Shown piece by piece: positions 1-12,833 of a stretch of 29,994 bases of DNA. The notes beneath the pieces are model-generated. The model had not been told where the DNA came from. It saw nothing but the letters and a program-made list of their open reading frames with translations, and ran no database searches. This DNA is from Pelargonium nanum (Eukaryota > Streptophyta > Magnoliopsida > Geraniales > Geraniaceae). Location: the NCBI GenBank assembly GCA_036897485.1, contig JAYMTF010000804.1, positions 1-29,994 on the forward strand, written 5' to 3'. Position 1 is the stretch's first letter; each line of letters opens with the position of its first letter. The position numbers were made by a program, and so were the translations under genes.

Positions 1-850
1 AAAGCTTGTCGATAACATTATGAAATTCACTTATGAAAATCAAGTTTTAAACTGTTTAGACAATACATATTAAATACGAGTTTCAAAATGTAACATTATT
101 AATATGTTCAATATTTTTATATATTTAAAGTAATATACAATACCTATGTCGAAATTATTAAACATACAAAATGATGAAACAAATTTCATTTTACTAAAAT
201 AGAAATTGAATATGTGCTATACCAAACATATGATTCCAGCTAGAAATTCCATTCCATTCTATTCCATTTTGTTACTGCGTACCAAACGTAGCCTTAGAGT
301 TTACATAAGAAGTTCAAGAATCACTGAACCAAATTGGGACAATATTTGAATGTTGAGATGGAGGTTATTTTGGGTAAAAAATTCAACACTATAACATTTG
401 AAAACATTAATTATTCAAATACAAAATCGGTTCTCTATACAAGATTGGAATGCTTGTTTCATGAGAGAGTGGCAATGCATAGTCAAATTAGAATCCTTAA
501 GATCCACACACCAGAAAAAAAGAATCCCTAAGACCCAAAGCTCCTCAAAACTGTTGAACTTACTTAAACAGATTTAGAACAACTATCAATGCGTAGAGAC
601 GCATCACTAAGTCTTAAAGGACCCAAAATCACAGAGTGTCAAGTAATATACATAAGTTTTCTTCAAAGTCTTCAAAAAAAAAAAAACACACAACTTATCT
701 GAACCAGAGAGAAAATTAGCCAAATAGTGGAGAATTCAATGTATTCAACGTATAAACAGATAATCAAAAGATAATACTAATATATATGTATATATTTTAA
801 AATAATGGTATTGAAGTAGAATATTAATTATGGACCATTTATGAGCAAGA
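1..850. other. AT-rich intergenic DNA, no gene seen
   Basis: No coding region is supported here: the only open frame of note (334-531) is low-complexity and has no recognisable domain. Around 240-297 the sequence has an ATTCCATTCC-like run followed by ACCAAACGTAGCCTTA. That signature often occurs at the ends of small plant DNA transposons, so a decayed transposon end is possible. I could not find the partner end inside the window. A poly-A run lies at about 675-687. Confidence 0.4.
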
Positions 851-1021
851 CTTTTGACAATTTGCTCTAATTAAATCACAGAATATATATAGTAACATTG
901 AATGAAAAAAATGAACATTTTGTCAACTGAAAGGAAACAACTGGGTACCAACCTGGTGGTTCCCAAAAGTCATAAGATGATTCATGAGATCCACAGTTAC
1001 ACAAACAAATCAACAGATTGA
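851..1021 (+). promoter_or_regulatory. Probable core promoter and leader of the NLR gene, with an upstream ORF
   Basis: A TATA-like tract (ATATATATAG) lies at about 883-892, 165 bp before the NLR start codon. W-box cores flank it: TTGAC at 854-858 and its complement GTCAA at 922-926, the sites bound by WRKY factors in defence genes. The leader contains a short upstream ORF with in-frame ATGs at 902, 911 and 977, ending in TGA at 1019-1021, 32 bp before the main ATG and out of frame with it. It would encode 39, 36 or 14 residues depending on the start used. The transcription start is inferred, so which ATGs are in the mRNA is uncertain. Confidence 0.45.
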
Positions 1022-1053
1022 GGAAATTAAGAAGAATCAAGGGAGAGCTAGAG

Positions 1054-3864
1054 ATGGCTGAGACAGTGGTATGCTTGGTGATTGAAAAGTTGGTGTTTTT
1101 TCTAGCAGAAGAAGTGAAATTCCAAGGAACAGGAAGTCTCCGGGGACAAATAAAGGATATCAAAGATGAACTGGAGAGCATGAGTTCCTTCCTGAGGGAA
1201 GCAGATGCGAGGGCCGACCAGGAACTCGCCGGCACTGGCATCGACGTTTGGGTCAAGCAAGTCAGAGAAGTCGCCTATCGGATGGAAGATGTCATGGACA
1301 GATACGCGCTTCGCGTGGCGCAACGACATGGACATGGATTCTTCAAGAACTTCGCTTTCTTGCTCAAGAAGTCAAGATGGCGCCGCGTCGTAGCTGATGA
1401 GATCCAGCAGATCAAGACCTCACTCATTGAAATCAAGGAAAGAAAGGATAGATACAGCTTCACTTCCAGCAATAGTGTTACAAAGAGTACTTATGATCAT
1501 TCGTGGAGCGACACGCGATTGGCTTCTCATTTCATTTCGGCTGCTGAGGCTGTGGGGATTGAGGATGTTAAGCTCGAATTGATCGGATTGTTGCAAGACG
1601 ATCCAACTAAACGCAAGGTGATTTCAGTAGTAGGCATGGGAGGACTAGGCAAGACCACTCTTGTTAAGATTGTATCAGACAGCAAAATTGTGAAAAACCA
1701 CTTTGAATGCTTTGCTTGGGTCACAGTGTCTCAATCTTACAAGAAAGAGGAGCTCCTTAGGAACTTGTTACAAAAACTTTCTCATTCAGAAGAGCCTAAT
1801 TCTCATCCCGAGACCTCTTCTGAGGTCTCGTTGATTAGCAAACTGAGGGAATATCTACAAGGAAAGAGGTATGTTGTTGTGTTTGATGATGTGTGGAAAG
1901 TTAACTTTTGGGATGACATAGAGCATGCCTTGCCTAATGACAACATTGGCAGTAGAATAGTGATCACTACACGAAACAAAGAAGTCGCGAACTTTTGCAA
2001 GAAATCTTCATATGTTCATGTCCATGAGTTGCAGCCTTTGCCTCTACACTTGGCTTGGGAGCTCTTTTGCAAGAAAGCATTCCAATTTGAGTTCGGAGGG
2101 CGTTGCCCCGATACGTTAAAGAACTTGTCAATTGACATTGTTGGAAGGTGTGGAGGATTACCACTTGCAGTTGTGGCTATTGCTGGTCTCTTGTCTACCA
2201 AGGATAAGACCGTGTCAGAATGGCGAAAATGGCACGAGAGGCTTCATTCGGAGCTAGAGTCTAATCTCCATCTTTCAAGTATTACTAAAATTCTCTCCCT
2301 CAGTTATCATGATTTGCCTTACCACCTAAAATCTTGCTTTTTGTACTTTGGGATATTTCCGGAAGATTACTCAGTTGCTGCTTCGAGACTAGTTCACGAA
2401 TGGATAGCCGAGGGTTTCATAGAAGCAAAGAAAGGCACAACATTAGAACAAGTTGCAAATGAGTATCTCACAGAGCTCATCCAAAGAAACATGATCCAAA
2501 TGTCTTGGAGTCGTGGCGGAGCAAACAAGTTTTGTAAAGTTCACGACCTTATGCGCGAAACAATCCTTTCCATCACCGGAAAGCTTATGTTTTGTCAAGT
2601 TTTGGACTCCAAGGACTCAAGTTTAGATCATGAAACTCGGCGCTTATCAGTCTACAACAATTTATCAAGTGCCATCCTCCATGTGAAAAGAAGTCTCCCC
2701 GTTCGTTCTCTTTTCATTTTCGACATGGATAATTTGGAAACCTCCTATGTGGATAAGTTATTTGAATGTTCCAAGCTTCTAAAAGTTTTGGACTTTGAAG
2801 ATGCTCCTATCCATTACCTCCCTGAAAGTGTAGGAACTTTGTTGCATTTGAGATACTTAAGTCTAAGGAACACAAAAATAGCAAAGCTTCCAAAGACAAT
2901 TGGCAAGTTACTCAATCTTCAAACTTTGAATGTGCAACAGACACTACTGCAAGAGCTGCCATTTGAAATCTATAGGCTCCATAAGCTGAGGCATCTTTTA
3001 TGTGGCAACGACAACTATAACATCGATTACAGTTTGCATACGAGAAGTGGAGTGAGGATACACACCCGAATTGGGGACTTGCAAGATTTGCAGACACTCT
3101 GTGGTGTGGATATCAGAAATGGAGATGGCCTTGTTGATGGCCTGATGAAGTTGAAACAGTTGAGAGAGCTACGGATCGATGGGACACCAGAAAGTCTAAG
3201 GGCATTAACCATTGAGAAGCTGAGCCGCCTTGAGTTTCTTGATGTGAAGTCAACGAACGAAAGTGAGTTTCTAAATCTTGAATCCATATCAAATCCACCT
3301 CCATTTCTATGGAACCTTACCTTGAGAGGTCAATTGGAGAAACTGCCCCATTGGATTCCTCAGCTTCAAAATGCTGTCACTATTCGTTTGTTTTTCTCAA
3401 GACTAATAGATGATCCATTGAAGTCGCTGCGAGCTTTGCCTAATCTGATGCATCTTGAGCTCTACGAGACGTATAGTGGAGAGGAATTGCATATTAGGGA
3501 AGGAGAGTTTATGCAACTCAAGGTGTTGCACCTCAAGAGCTTGGAAAGACTAAGTACACTGACAATAGAAAATGGGGCAATGCCTCTTCTTGAAGAGCTA
3601 GTGATTGGTCCGAGCCCGGATATGAAGGAAGTGCCTGATGGGATATTTCATCTCAGAAGCCTCAAGATTCTGAAAATCAGAGATATGCCGCGGACATTTG
3701 TGCTGAGGGTGCAGCCGGGATATGGCGAAGATTATTGGAAAGTTGAGCATATACGAGATGTTGTTTGCAGTTATAGGATTAAGGGAATTCGCTTCGAAAC
3801 CTTCAAGGTTGGAAGCTCAGACTTGGTGGAGCGTTTGCAGATTCCTCTGATCAAGAGTTCATGA
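1054..3864 (+). CDS. CC-NB-LRR disease resistance protein, RPM1-like
   Basis: This is an intracellular immune receptor of 936 aa in a single exon. The ATG at 1054 is chosen because it gives the canonical MAE... start; the frame runs further upstream only through non-ATG codons. Residues 1-20 form a MADA-like N-terminal helix (MAETVVCLVIEKL). The Rx-type coiled coil follows, with an EDVID-equivalent MEDVMD near residue 77. The NB-ARC domain is complete: P-loop GMGGLGKTT at 194-202 (Lys200), kinase-2 VVVFDDVW at 274-281, RNBS-B GSRIVITTR at 299-307, GLPLA at 368-372, RNBS-D CFLYFGIFPEDY at 428-439, and VHD in place of MHD at 496-498. Leucine-rich repeats fill about 540-930. Known family behaviour: ATP/ADP-switched assembly into a membrane-associated resistosome. 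No frameshift or internal stop is present, and the length is normal for RPM1-like CNLs. The ligand or guarded protein cannot be inferred. Confidence 0.96.
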   Translation: MAETVVCLVIEKLVFFLAEEVKFQGTGSLRGQIKDIKDELESMSSFLREADARADQELAGTGIDVWVKQVREVAYRMEDVMDRYALRVAQRHGHGFFKNFAFLLKKSRWRRVVADEIQQIKTSLIEIKERKDRYSFTSSNSVTKSTYDHSWSDTRLASHFISAAEAVGIEDVKLELIGLLQDDPTKRKVISVVGMGGLGKTTLVKIVSDSKIVKNHFECFAWVTVSQSYKKEELLRNLLQKLSHSEEPNSHPETSSEVSLISKLREYLQGKRYVVVFDDVWKVNFWDDIEHALPNDNIGSRIVITTRNKEVANFCKKSSYVHVHELQPLPLHLAWELFCKKAFQFEFGGRCPDTLKNLSIDIVGRCGGLPLAVVAIAGLLSTKDKTVSEWRKWHERLHSELESNLHLSSITKILSLSYHDLPYHLKSCFLYFGIFPEDYSVAASRLVHEWIAEGFIEAKKGTTLEQVANEYLTELIQRNMIQMSWSRGGANKFCKVHDLMRETILSITGKLMFCQVLDSKDSSLDHETRRLSVYNNLSSAILHVKRSLPVRSLFIFDMDNLETSYVDKLFECSKLLKVLDFEDAPIHYLPESVGTLLHLRYLSLRNTKIAKLPKTIGKLLNLQTLNVQQTLLQELPFEIYRLHKLRHLLCGNDNYNIDYSLHTRSGVRIHTRIGDLQDLQTLCGVDIRNGDGLVDGLMKLKQLRELRIDGTPESLRALTIEKLSRLEFLDVKSTNESEFLNLESISNPPPFLWNLTLRGQLEKLPHWIPQLQNAVTIRLFFSRLIDDPLKSLRALPNLMHLELYETYSGEELHIREGEFMQLKVLHLKSLERLSTLTIENGAMPLLEELVIGPSPDMKEVPDGIFHLRSLKILKIRDMPRTFVLRVQPGYGEDYWKVEHIRDVVCSYRIKGIRFETFKVGSSDLVERLQIPLIKSS

Positions 3865-4019
3865 GATCAAAAGGTGTCATCTCAAGAGTTCTTGATCTTA
3901 ATTTTATCATAAAACTATTTCGTCGTTAAACGAAACTTTGATTCCATCGATTCTTGTAAGGTCTATTCCTAGTATTGGAAACAGTCTCCAAGATTTGTCC
4001 ATCTGTGCGTTGTCATTTC
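3865..4019. other. 3' flank of the NLR gene
   Basis: AT-rich sequence that should contain the 3' UTR and polyadenylation site of the NLR gene. No canonical AATAAA stands out, which is common in plants. Confidence 0.3.
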
Positions 4020-4640
4020 ACTAGTCTTTTTATCCACCTGTCAAGGTGCCTACATTTTTTTTAAGTTCGGATAGGGTATCGAAGGTTCGAAGTTTGGCGG
4101 ATCGAATCCTGAAGCCTGCGAGGAAGAACATAATCCCAGATATTTGTCTGGAGAATTGCCTCGGGCGTGACAATTAAGATCTCAGCACAAACCTAAAAAA
4201 TCAATGAATATTTGAAGACCGTCAAGTGTGTGGAAAGATCTTTACAAATATTCTAAAAACATGAAGAACAAGTGTTTCTTGTGAAATTTTTACCTTAGGT
4301 GGAGGGCCCTATTTATATGTTTCCAGTGCGATTTGATTGATCGAGAGTTTTGAGGGGCTCGCACGCGATTTTTGATCTTCTTCTCATTTGAATGACATTT
4401 TTTATCCCTTAAGAACCCTTCAAACTTTACGGATGGAGTTGAAAATCTTTGCATGATCTACTGTACGAATGACATAATCCGAAAGGAAGCGCCTTGAGAC
4501 AAGCATCCTCGGTCAACGTCATAAGAACACTCCTAAAATAATGTTTTGGAAATGCATAGTAGGAACATTGAATGTACGAATTATATCCAGCAAATGCTAA
4601 TAAGAAACTCGTTATATGTTTGGCCTCATTTTATCTCTAA
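4020..4640. mobile_element. Probable LTR-retrotransposon remnant (solo or truncated LTR)
   Basis: No coding frame is present. The segment shares the exact 13-mer GCCTCGGGCGTGA (4158-4170) with the LTR-like block at 25418-25430. In both places a TATTTATA-type TATA tract follows about 120-150 bp downstream (CCTATTTATATG here at about 4309). This layout resembles the LTR promoter region of plant Gypsy elements. Boundaries and target-site duplication are not resolved, so the limits are approximate. Confidence 0.4.
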
Positions 4641-4870
4641 AATTCCCTTTCATTTTACTTAAATTTTACAACAATTTTTTTTCTCCGATGCGTCCCTTTT
4701 CTCATGGTGGAAATATTCAGATATCAATTATTGTGTTTTTTCACATACGAAAAATAATGTAGCAATGATTGTTATTTAAAAAAAATAAAAATAAAAATAA
4801 AAAGCTGCTAACCCGTTGGCAGGCAGAGGCAGAGCAGCTTTGGAGCAATTTTGTACATTGTAAATAGTGG
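4641..4870. other. AT-rich upstream region of the BSK gene
   Basis: Contains an A/T-rich tract with an (AAAAAT)n run at about 4777-4802 just before the G-box repeat. No gene is visible. It probably forms part of the BSK promoter. Confidence 0.35.
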
Positions 4871-4875
4871 CGCCA

Positions 4876-4917
4876 CTGTCAGCCCATCACGTGCTGCTGT
4901 CAGCCCATCACGTGATC
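4876..4917 (+). promoter_or_regulatory. Tandemly duplicated 21-bp unit, each with a perfect G-box CACGTG
   Basis: Two direct copies of CTGTCAGCCCATCACGTG occur at 21-bp spacing, giving perfect G-boxes at 4888-4893 and 4909-4914. That is 170-200 bp before the BSK start codon and just upstream of the CT-rich leader. CACGTG is bound by bHLH/bZIP factors and by BZR1/BES1-type brassinosteroid regulators. Binding here is inference. Confidence 0.6.
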
Positions 4918-5086
4918 TTCTCTCTCCCTTTGAATTTCCATCTCCAACACTCTCTCTTTCGCTTTCTCTTTGACTTTTCTGCTCTCATCTCCATCTCCAT
5001 CTCCATCTTCATCATCTTGTTGTTTGTTGCTATACAATCTTCATCTTTAGCTTGTGTTTGTTGTTCTATGTGAATGTGCTTTACTC
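4918..5086 (+). promoter_or_regulatory. CT-rich 5' leader of the BSK gene with a start-stop uORF
   Basis: The region is strongly pyrimidine-rich, with a (TCTCCA)n hexamer run around 4987-5010, typical of plant 5' UTRs. Near its end ATGTGAATG occurs. ATG 5068-5070 is followed at once by TGA 5071-5073, a minimal start-stop uORF. A second ATG at 5074 opens a frame that overlaps the main ATG at 5087 out of frame through exon 1. Both would be in the mRNA if transcription begins in the CT-rich region, which I infer rather than see. Confidence 0.5.
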
Positions 5087-9805
<4,719 letters not shown>

Positions 9806-10249
9806 ACAATGCTATCTATCATTTATGCTTGCTTTCCACCCGTAGCATAGCTACGCATACGCTGTGCCTGTACGAGAAGATTCAATTGATTGCAGATTCA
9901 ATGCCCGGCGTGCGGGTGGGGATTGTTTTAAGTACCCAATACCTTGTTGTTGTTGTCGTCTAAGTAGTTTGGCATATATATTTATACAAGGAGATGTAAA
10001 AAAGAATACATAATAGCAAGCAAGAAATAAGGCTTTTGTATTCCAATCTAGTTGGTTCTTCAGCTATCTTTGCTTGAATGGTTGGGTTTTTTAAATATAT
10101 ATCCATGAGATCATGACTATCCTGGCCTTGATAACTCTCTTGTGTTTGCTTTGTTTTCTGGTCATTTAAGTTACTACAATATGTAATTACTTACTAATCT
10201 CAATTATTGATAGGTTTGATGGTTTGAATTTTTTATGATTTTAATTATA
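9806..10249. other. 3' UTR of the BSK gene and intergenic DNA
   Basis: AT-rich sequence following the BSK stop codon. A near-consensus polyadenylation signal (GAAATAAGG) lies around 10024-10032. No further gene is seen before the transposon at 10250. Confidence 0.35.
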
Positions 10250-10616
10250 GGTAAAGGCCCCAATTTGGTTCCTGAAACTTTCATATTTTGACTCGATTCA
10301 GTCCCTGAAATTTTTTTAACTCAAAATAGTCCTTGAACATTCGTGTTTGACCCAGTTTGGTCCTTGAACTTTTTTTTTGAACAAACATAGTTCCTAAACT
10401 TTCAAATATTAATCCAAAATGGTATTTGAACTTTCAAATATTGACCTAATTTGGTTTTGAACTTTTAAAAGTTCATGGACAATTTTGGGTTAAAAAGAGT
10501 TTAGGGATCAAATTGGGTTGAAACACGAAAGCTCAGGAACTATTTTGAGTTAAAAAAAATCAGGGACTAAATCGAGTTGAAACATGAAAGGTCAGGACTA
10601 AAATGGGGCTTTCACC
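10250..10616. mobile_element. Fold-back MITE, Mutator-type, with perfect 9-bp TSD
   Basis: The 367-bp element is bounded by identical 9-bp direct repeats TTAATTATA at 10241-10249 and 10617-10625. The left end GGTAAAGGCCCCAATTTGG pairs with the reverse complement of the right end, GGTGAAAGCCCCATTTTAG. The inverted similarity continues for well over 120 bp, so almost the whole element can fold back. The arms carry repeated phrases of the type GGTCC(T/C)TGAACTTT. A 9-bp TSD is characteristic of Mutator-superfamily insertion. It encodes nothing. Confidence 0.85.
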
Positions 10617-10652
10617 TTAATTATATTTCATATCTTTGCTAATCAATTCTAT

Positions 10653-10690
10653 GTGATGTCGTTTTGGCCTCCTCCAAAAACGACGTCGCA
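10653..10690. repeat. Imperfect inverted repeat with a GACGTC core
   Basis: TGTGATGTCGTTTTGG is followed after six bases by CCAAAAACGACGTCGCA, its near-perfect reverse complement (two mismatches and one extra A). The right arm contains the palindrome CGACGTCG. It lies about 260 bp before the presumed leader of the small gene and could be a bZIP-type ACGT site or a transposon end. Confidence 0.5.
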
Positions 10691-10929
10691 TAGTTTGGTC
10701 AGAACCAGACAAGGAAATGCAGAAATGGGCCCAGTGCTGAGTCAGATCCTACACGAATAAGAGCCATGCCAGGTTGTGATGGATAATTTAAAAAGTTTCC
10801 AAGGTGTCCCAATCCAGCACCAATCAGCGCCCACCTAAAAACGAGTGGATTTGCATTTCCTCGGAATTCAAAATAAAACAAGGAAACAAAGAGAATCAGG
10901 ATTCCATTTCCAGGCACAAACCCGCATAG

Positions 10930-11134
10930 ATTCTATCTTCAATCGGTACTCTCTCTCTCGTTCCCTTTCATTTCTCATTTCCTTCAACAAATCTGCATTG
11001 ACCTCATTTTGACTCAGCTCTAGTTTTGTTCTTCAATATTATTGTTTGTTTCTCAAGAAATGGAACAACATTTATATATTGATGAGATTATTTTGCAGGT
11101 GATTTGCATAAATATATAGATAGATTCCCATTTT
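10930..11134 (+). promoter_or_regulatory. 5' leader with probable 5'-UTR intron (10946-11098)
   Basis: A CT-rich start (ACTCTCTCTCTCG, about 10948-10960) follows a candidate donor AATCG|GTACTC. A good acceptor ATTTTGCAG ends at 11098, leaving 36 nt of leader before the ATG at 11135. This gives a 153-nt 5'-UTR intron. It is a prediction from splice-site appearance only. Confidence 0.45.
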
Positions 11135-11359
11135 ATGGATAAAATAGCAGCTGGAAAGGAGGTTGGCGAGCAAGAGATAAGAGAAGCGCTTATTTCGATC
11201 TCGTACTCTGAACCAGAACACAAGCTGGTTGATGCTGCAAAAGCGAAAGCAAAAGGATCATCAACTGGAAAATTGAAGAGTGGGAATTTGGGCGATGGAG
11301 CAGAGAAGTATCGGTCGGAATTAATTTCCATATCGTCTTTGCAATCACCATATACTTAA
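11135..11359 (+). CDS. Small hypothetical protein, 74 aa, with duplicated LISIS motif
   Basis: I do not recognise this gene. The frame starts MDKIAAGKEVGEQ, lacks a signal peptide or membrane segment, and is charged and probably soluble. It contains the same short motif twice: R-x-x-L-I-S-I-S-Y at residues 16-24 and R-x-x-L-I-S-I-S-S at 60-68, each followed closely by Pro. A Lys/Ala/Gly-rich linker lies between them. Support for a real gene: a CT-rich leader with a plausible 5'-UTR intron, a clean ATG, and AT-rich 3' sequence with AATAAT-type signals and a gap before the next element. It lies between the BSK gene and an LTR remnant. No function is assigned; it could still be a non-coding transcript. 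Confidence 0.55.
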   Translation: MDKIAAGKEVGEQEIREALISISYSEPEHKLVDAAKAKAKGSSTGKLKSGNLGDGAEKYRSELISISSLQSPYT

Positions 11360-11770
11360 TTTGAAGCTTCGAGTTGGGGATAAGGATCAATTGGGTTAAG
11401 CCTGTTGCCTGCTTTTTCTTTCTTTCTTTCTTATATAATATTATGTTTTTTTCTTAATTTTCAATATTTTTATATATAATACTTGCATTGTAATCTGAAA
11501 TGTAATGCTTCCTGTTTTGCCAAAACTTGGAACCAGTTACATTCTATTCTATAAATGAATGAGAAATCTCTATTTCTTAACTGCTTATCATGTTCTGTGC
11601 ATTGTTGTATGGCTTGGAAGTTGTTGAATGAGCCTTCATTTTACATTCACCGAATAATAACAAATTGTCGGATAAAAACCATTGGGGCAAGCGGCGTAAG
11701 GTGTTTGATCCCTTGATGTTTTTGTTAAGGTAATTGTGAATAATATCAATTAAAGAGGAGACATAGAGAA
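11360..11770. other. AT-rich 3' flank of the small gene
   Basis: Contains a TTTC(TTTC)n pyrimidine run at about 11415-11431 and AT-rich sequence up to the LTR-like remnant. The likely 3' UTR of the 74-aa gene lies in its first 200 bp. No other gene is seen. Confidence 0.3.
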
Positions 11771-12660
11771 TATGTAATAACCGGTAATGATTTAAAATTT
11801 AAAGCCTAATGAAGGGTACAAACGTCTTTTAATATTACTCTAACCCCTTGATGATATACAAAAAATAAAAAATGATGGAACCAATGATGGAATGACTCGT
11901 AGCACTAGAGATCACGTCATCAGTCAAAGTCAACTACGGTCAAACTCAGGTCAGTCTTGAATAAATGTTAGGTCGCATTTAATCGGGTCGACGAGTTGCA
12001 CTGGAGGTCAAACCACTCATCAAGACTAACTTGGTCAACCATAGTCAACTTGGACAAATATGGTCAAAACTCTTAAGTCGGCCTTGAACAAAGGTTGGGC
12101 TGAAGGCCCAATTCATAGACGATCATTACGCTAAGGTCAAGATACATGACCGGCGCACCCGCGAGGCCATCCACGAACACCTCAATGCAAAGTCTAGGGA
12201 AATGGTCATTTTCTCCTTAGAGAGACACACATTTTCTCTTCTAGGAACCGTAGTATCTCTCCTCTGGGAACCACAGACTCTCTTCCAAGAAGCACAATTT
12301 TTCCTTGGGGAAGCATTATCTCCCTTCCAGGAAGCACTCCATGCAAAAGGCCCAATCCTGAGTATAAGGATCAAGACCAAGGCACAAGTTAGAACCAACG
12401 CAGTCCCCTTTACCGAAGTCAAGAACCGAAAACTCACTCCGCCCACAGAGCTTGAAGAGCTCTTGAGGGATGAGGGAAGCAAGACGTAGAGAAAAAGGTC
12501 AAGCGAACATGTTAGTCCTATACTAAATTCTCAACCAATCACACGCCGCCACGTAATCAAGTGAGATGGAACTCTAAATATAGGCATTCACCAAAGGCAA
12601 AATCACATTCACTCTTGCAAGACCATTATTAAAACAAACTTGTCTCTAAAAACAACATTT
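11771..12660. mobile_element. Degenerate LTR-like retrotransposon remnant
   Basis: The block is more GC-rich than its surroundings. It contains repeated GGTCAA-type phrases (11930-12075), about 25-bp degenerate repeats (GGAACC/GGAAGCA with CTCTTCC spacers, about 12240-12345), a TATA-like AAATATAGG at about 12577-12585, and a following pyrimidine-rich, CA-ended stretch (...AAAACAACA). That order resembles a plant LTR promoter and 3' end. Open frames on both strands here (12126-12482 and 12202-12489) are overlapping translations of the repeats and show no domain. No matching second LTR or TSD was found. Confidence 0.4.
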
Positions 12661-12833
12661 GTTATCCAAATTTACATATGCTCCTGTATACACTATTTAC
12701 AAAGCTAAGCAATACTGCACCAAATTTCAAACTTAGCTTAGTTTGTATCATCTGCTTATTAGCATCAACAGACTTGCAATACATCTGGTATTATAGTACA
12801 AAGTAAACACCAAAAGAGTTACTGTTGCTACCA

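Noticed and set aside
334..531. 65-aa open frame upstream of the NLR gene
   Set aside because: Low-complexity AT-rich sequence, no ATG context or domain, and no splice link to the NLR gene.
1018..1053. Upstream extension of the NLR frame by 12 residues
   Set aside because: The frame there begins without ATG; the ATG at 1054 gives the canonical MAE start of the family.
4867..5073. Open frame of 68 aa before the BSK gene
   Set aside because: It is the CT-rich leader and the G-box repeat read as protein; no family features.
12126..12489. Opposed open frames of 118 and 95 aa
   Set aside because: They are translations of short degenerate repeats in an LTR-like remnant; neither has a domain or a credible leader.
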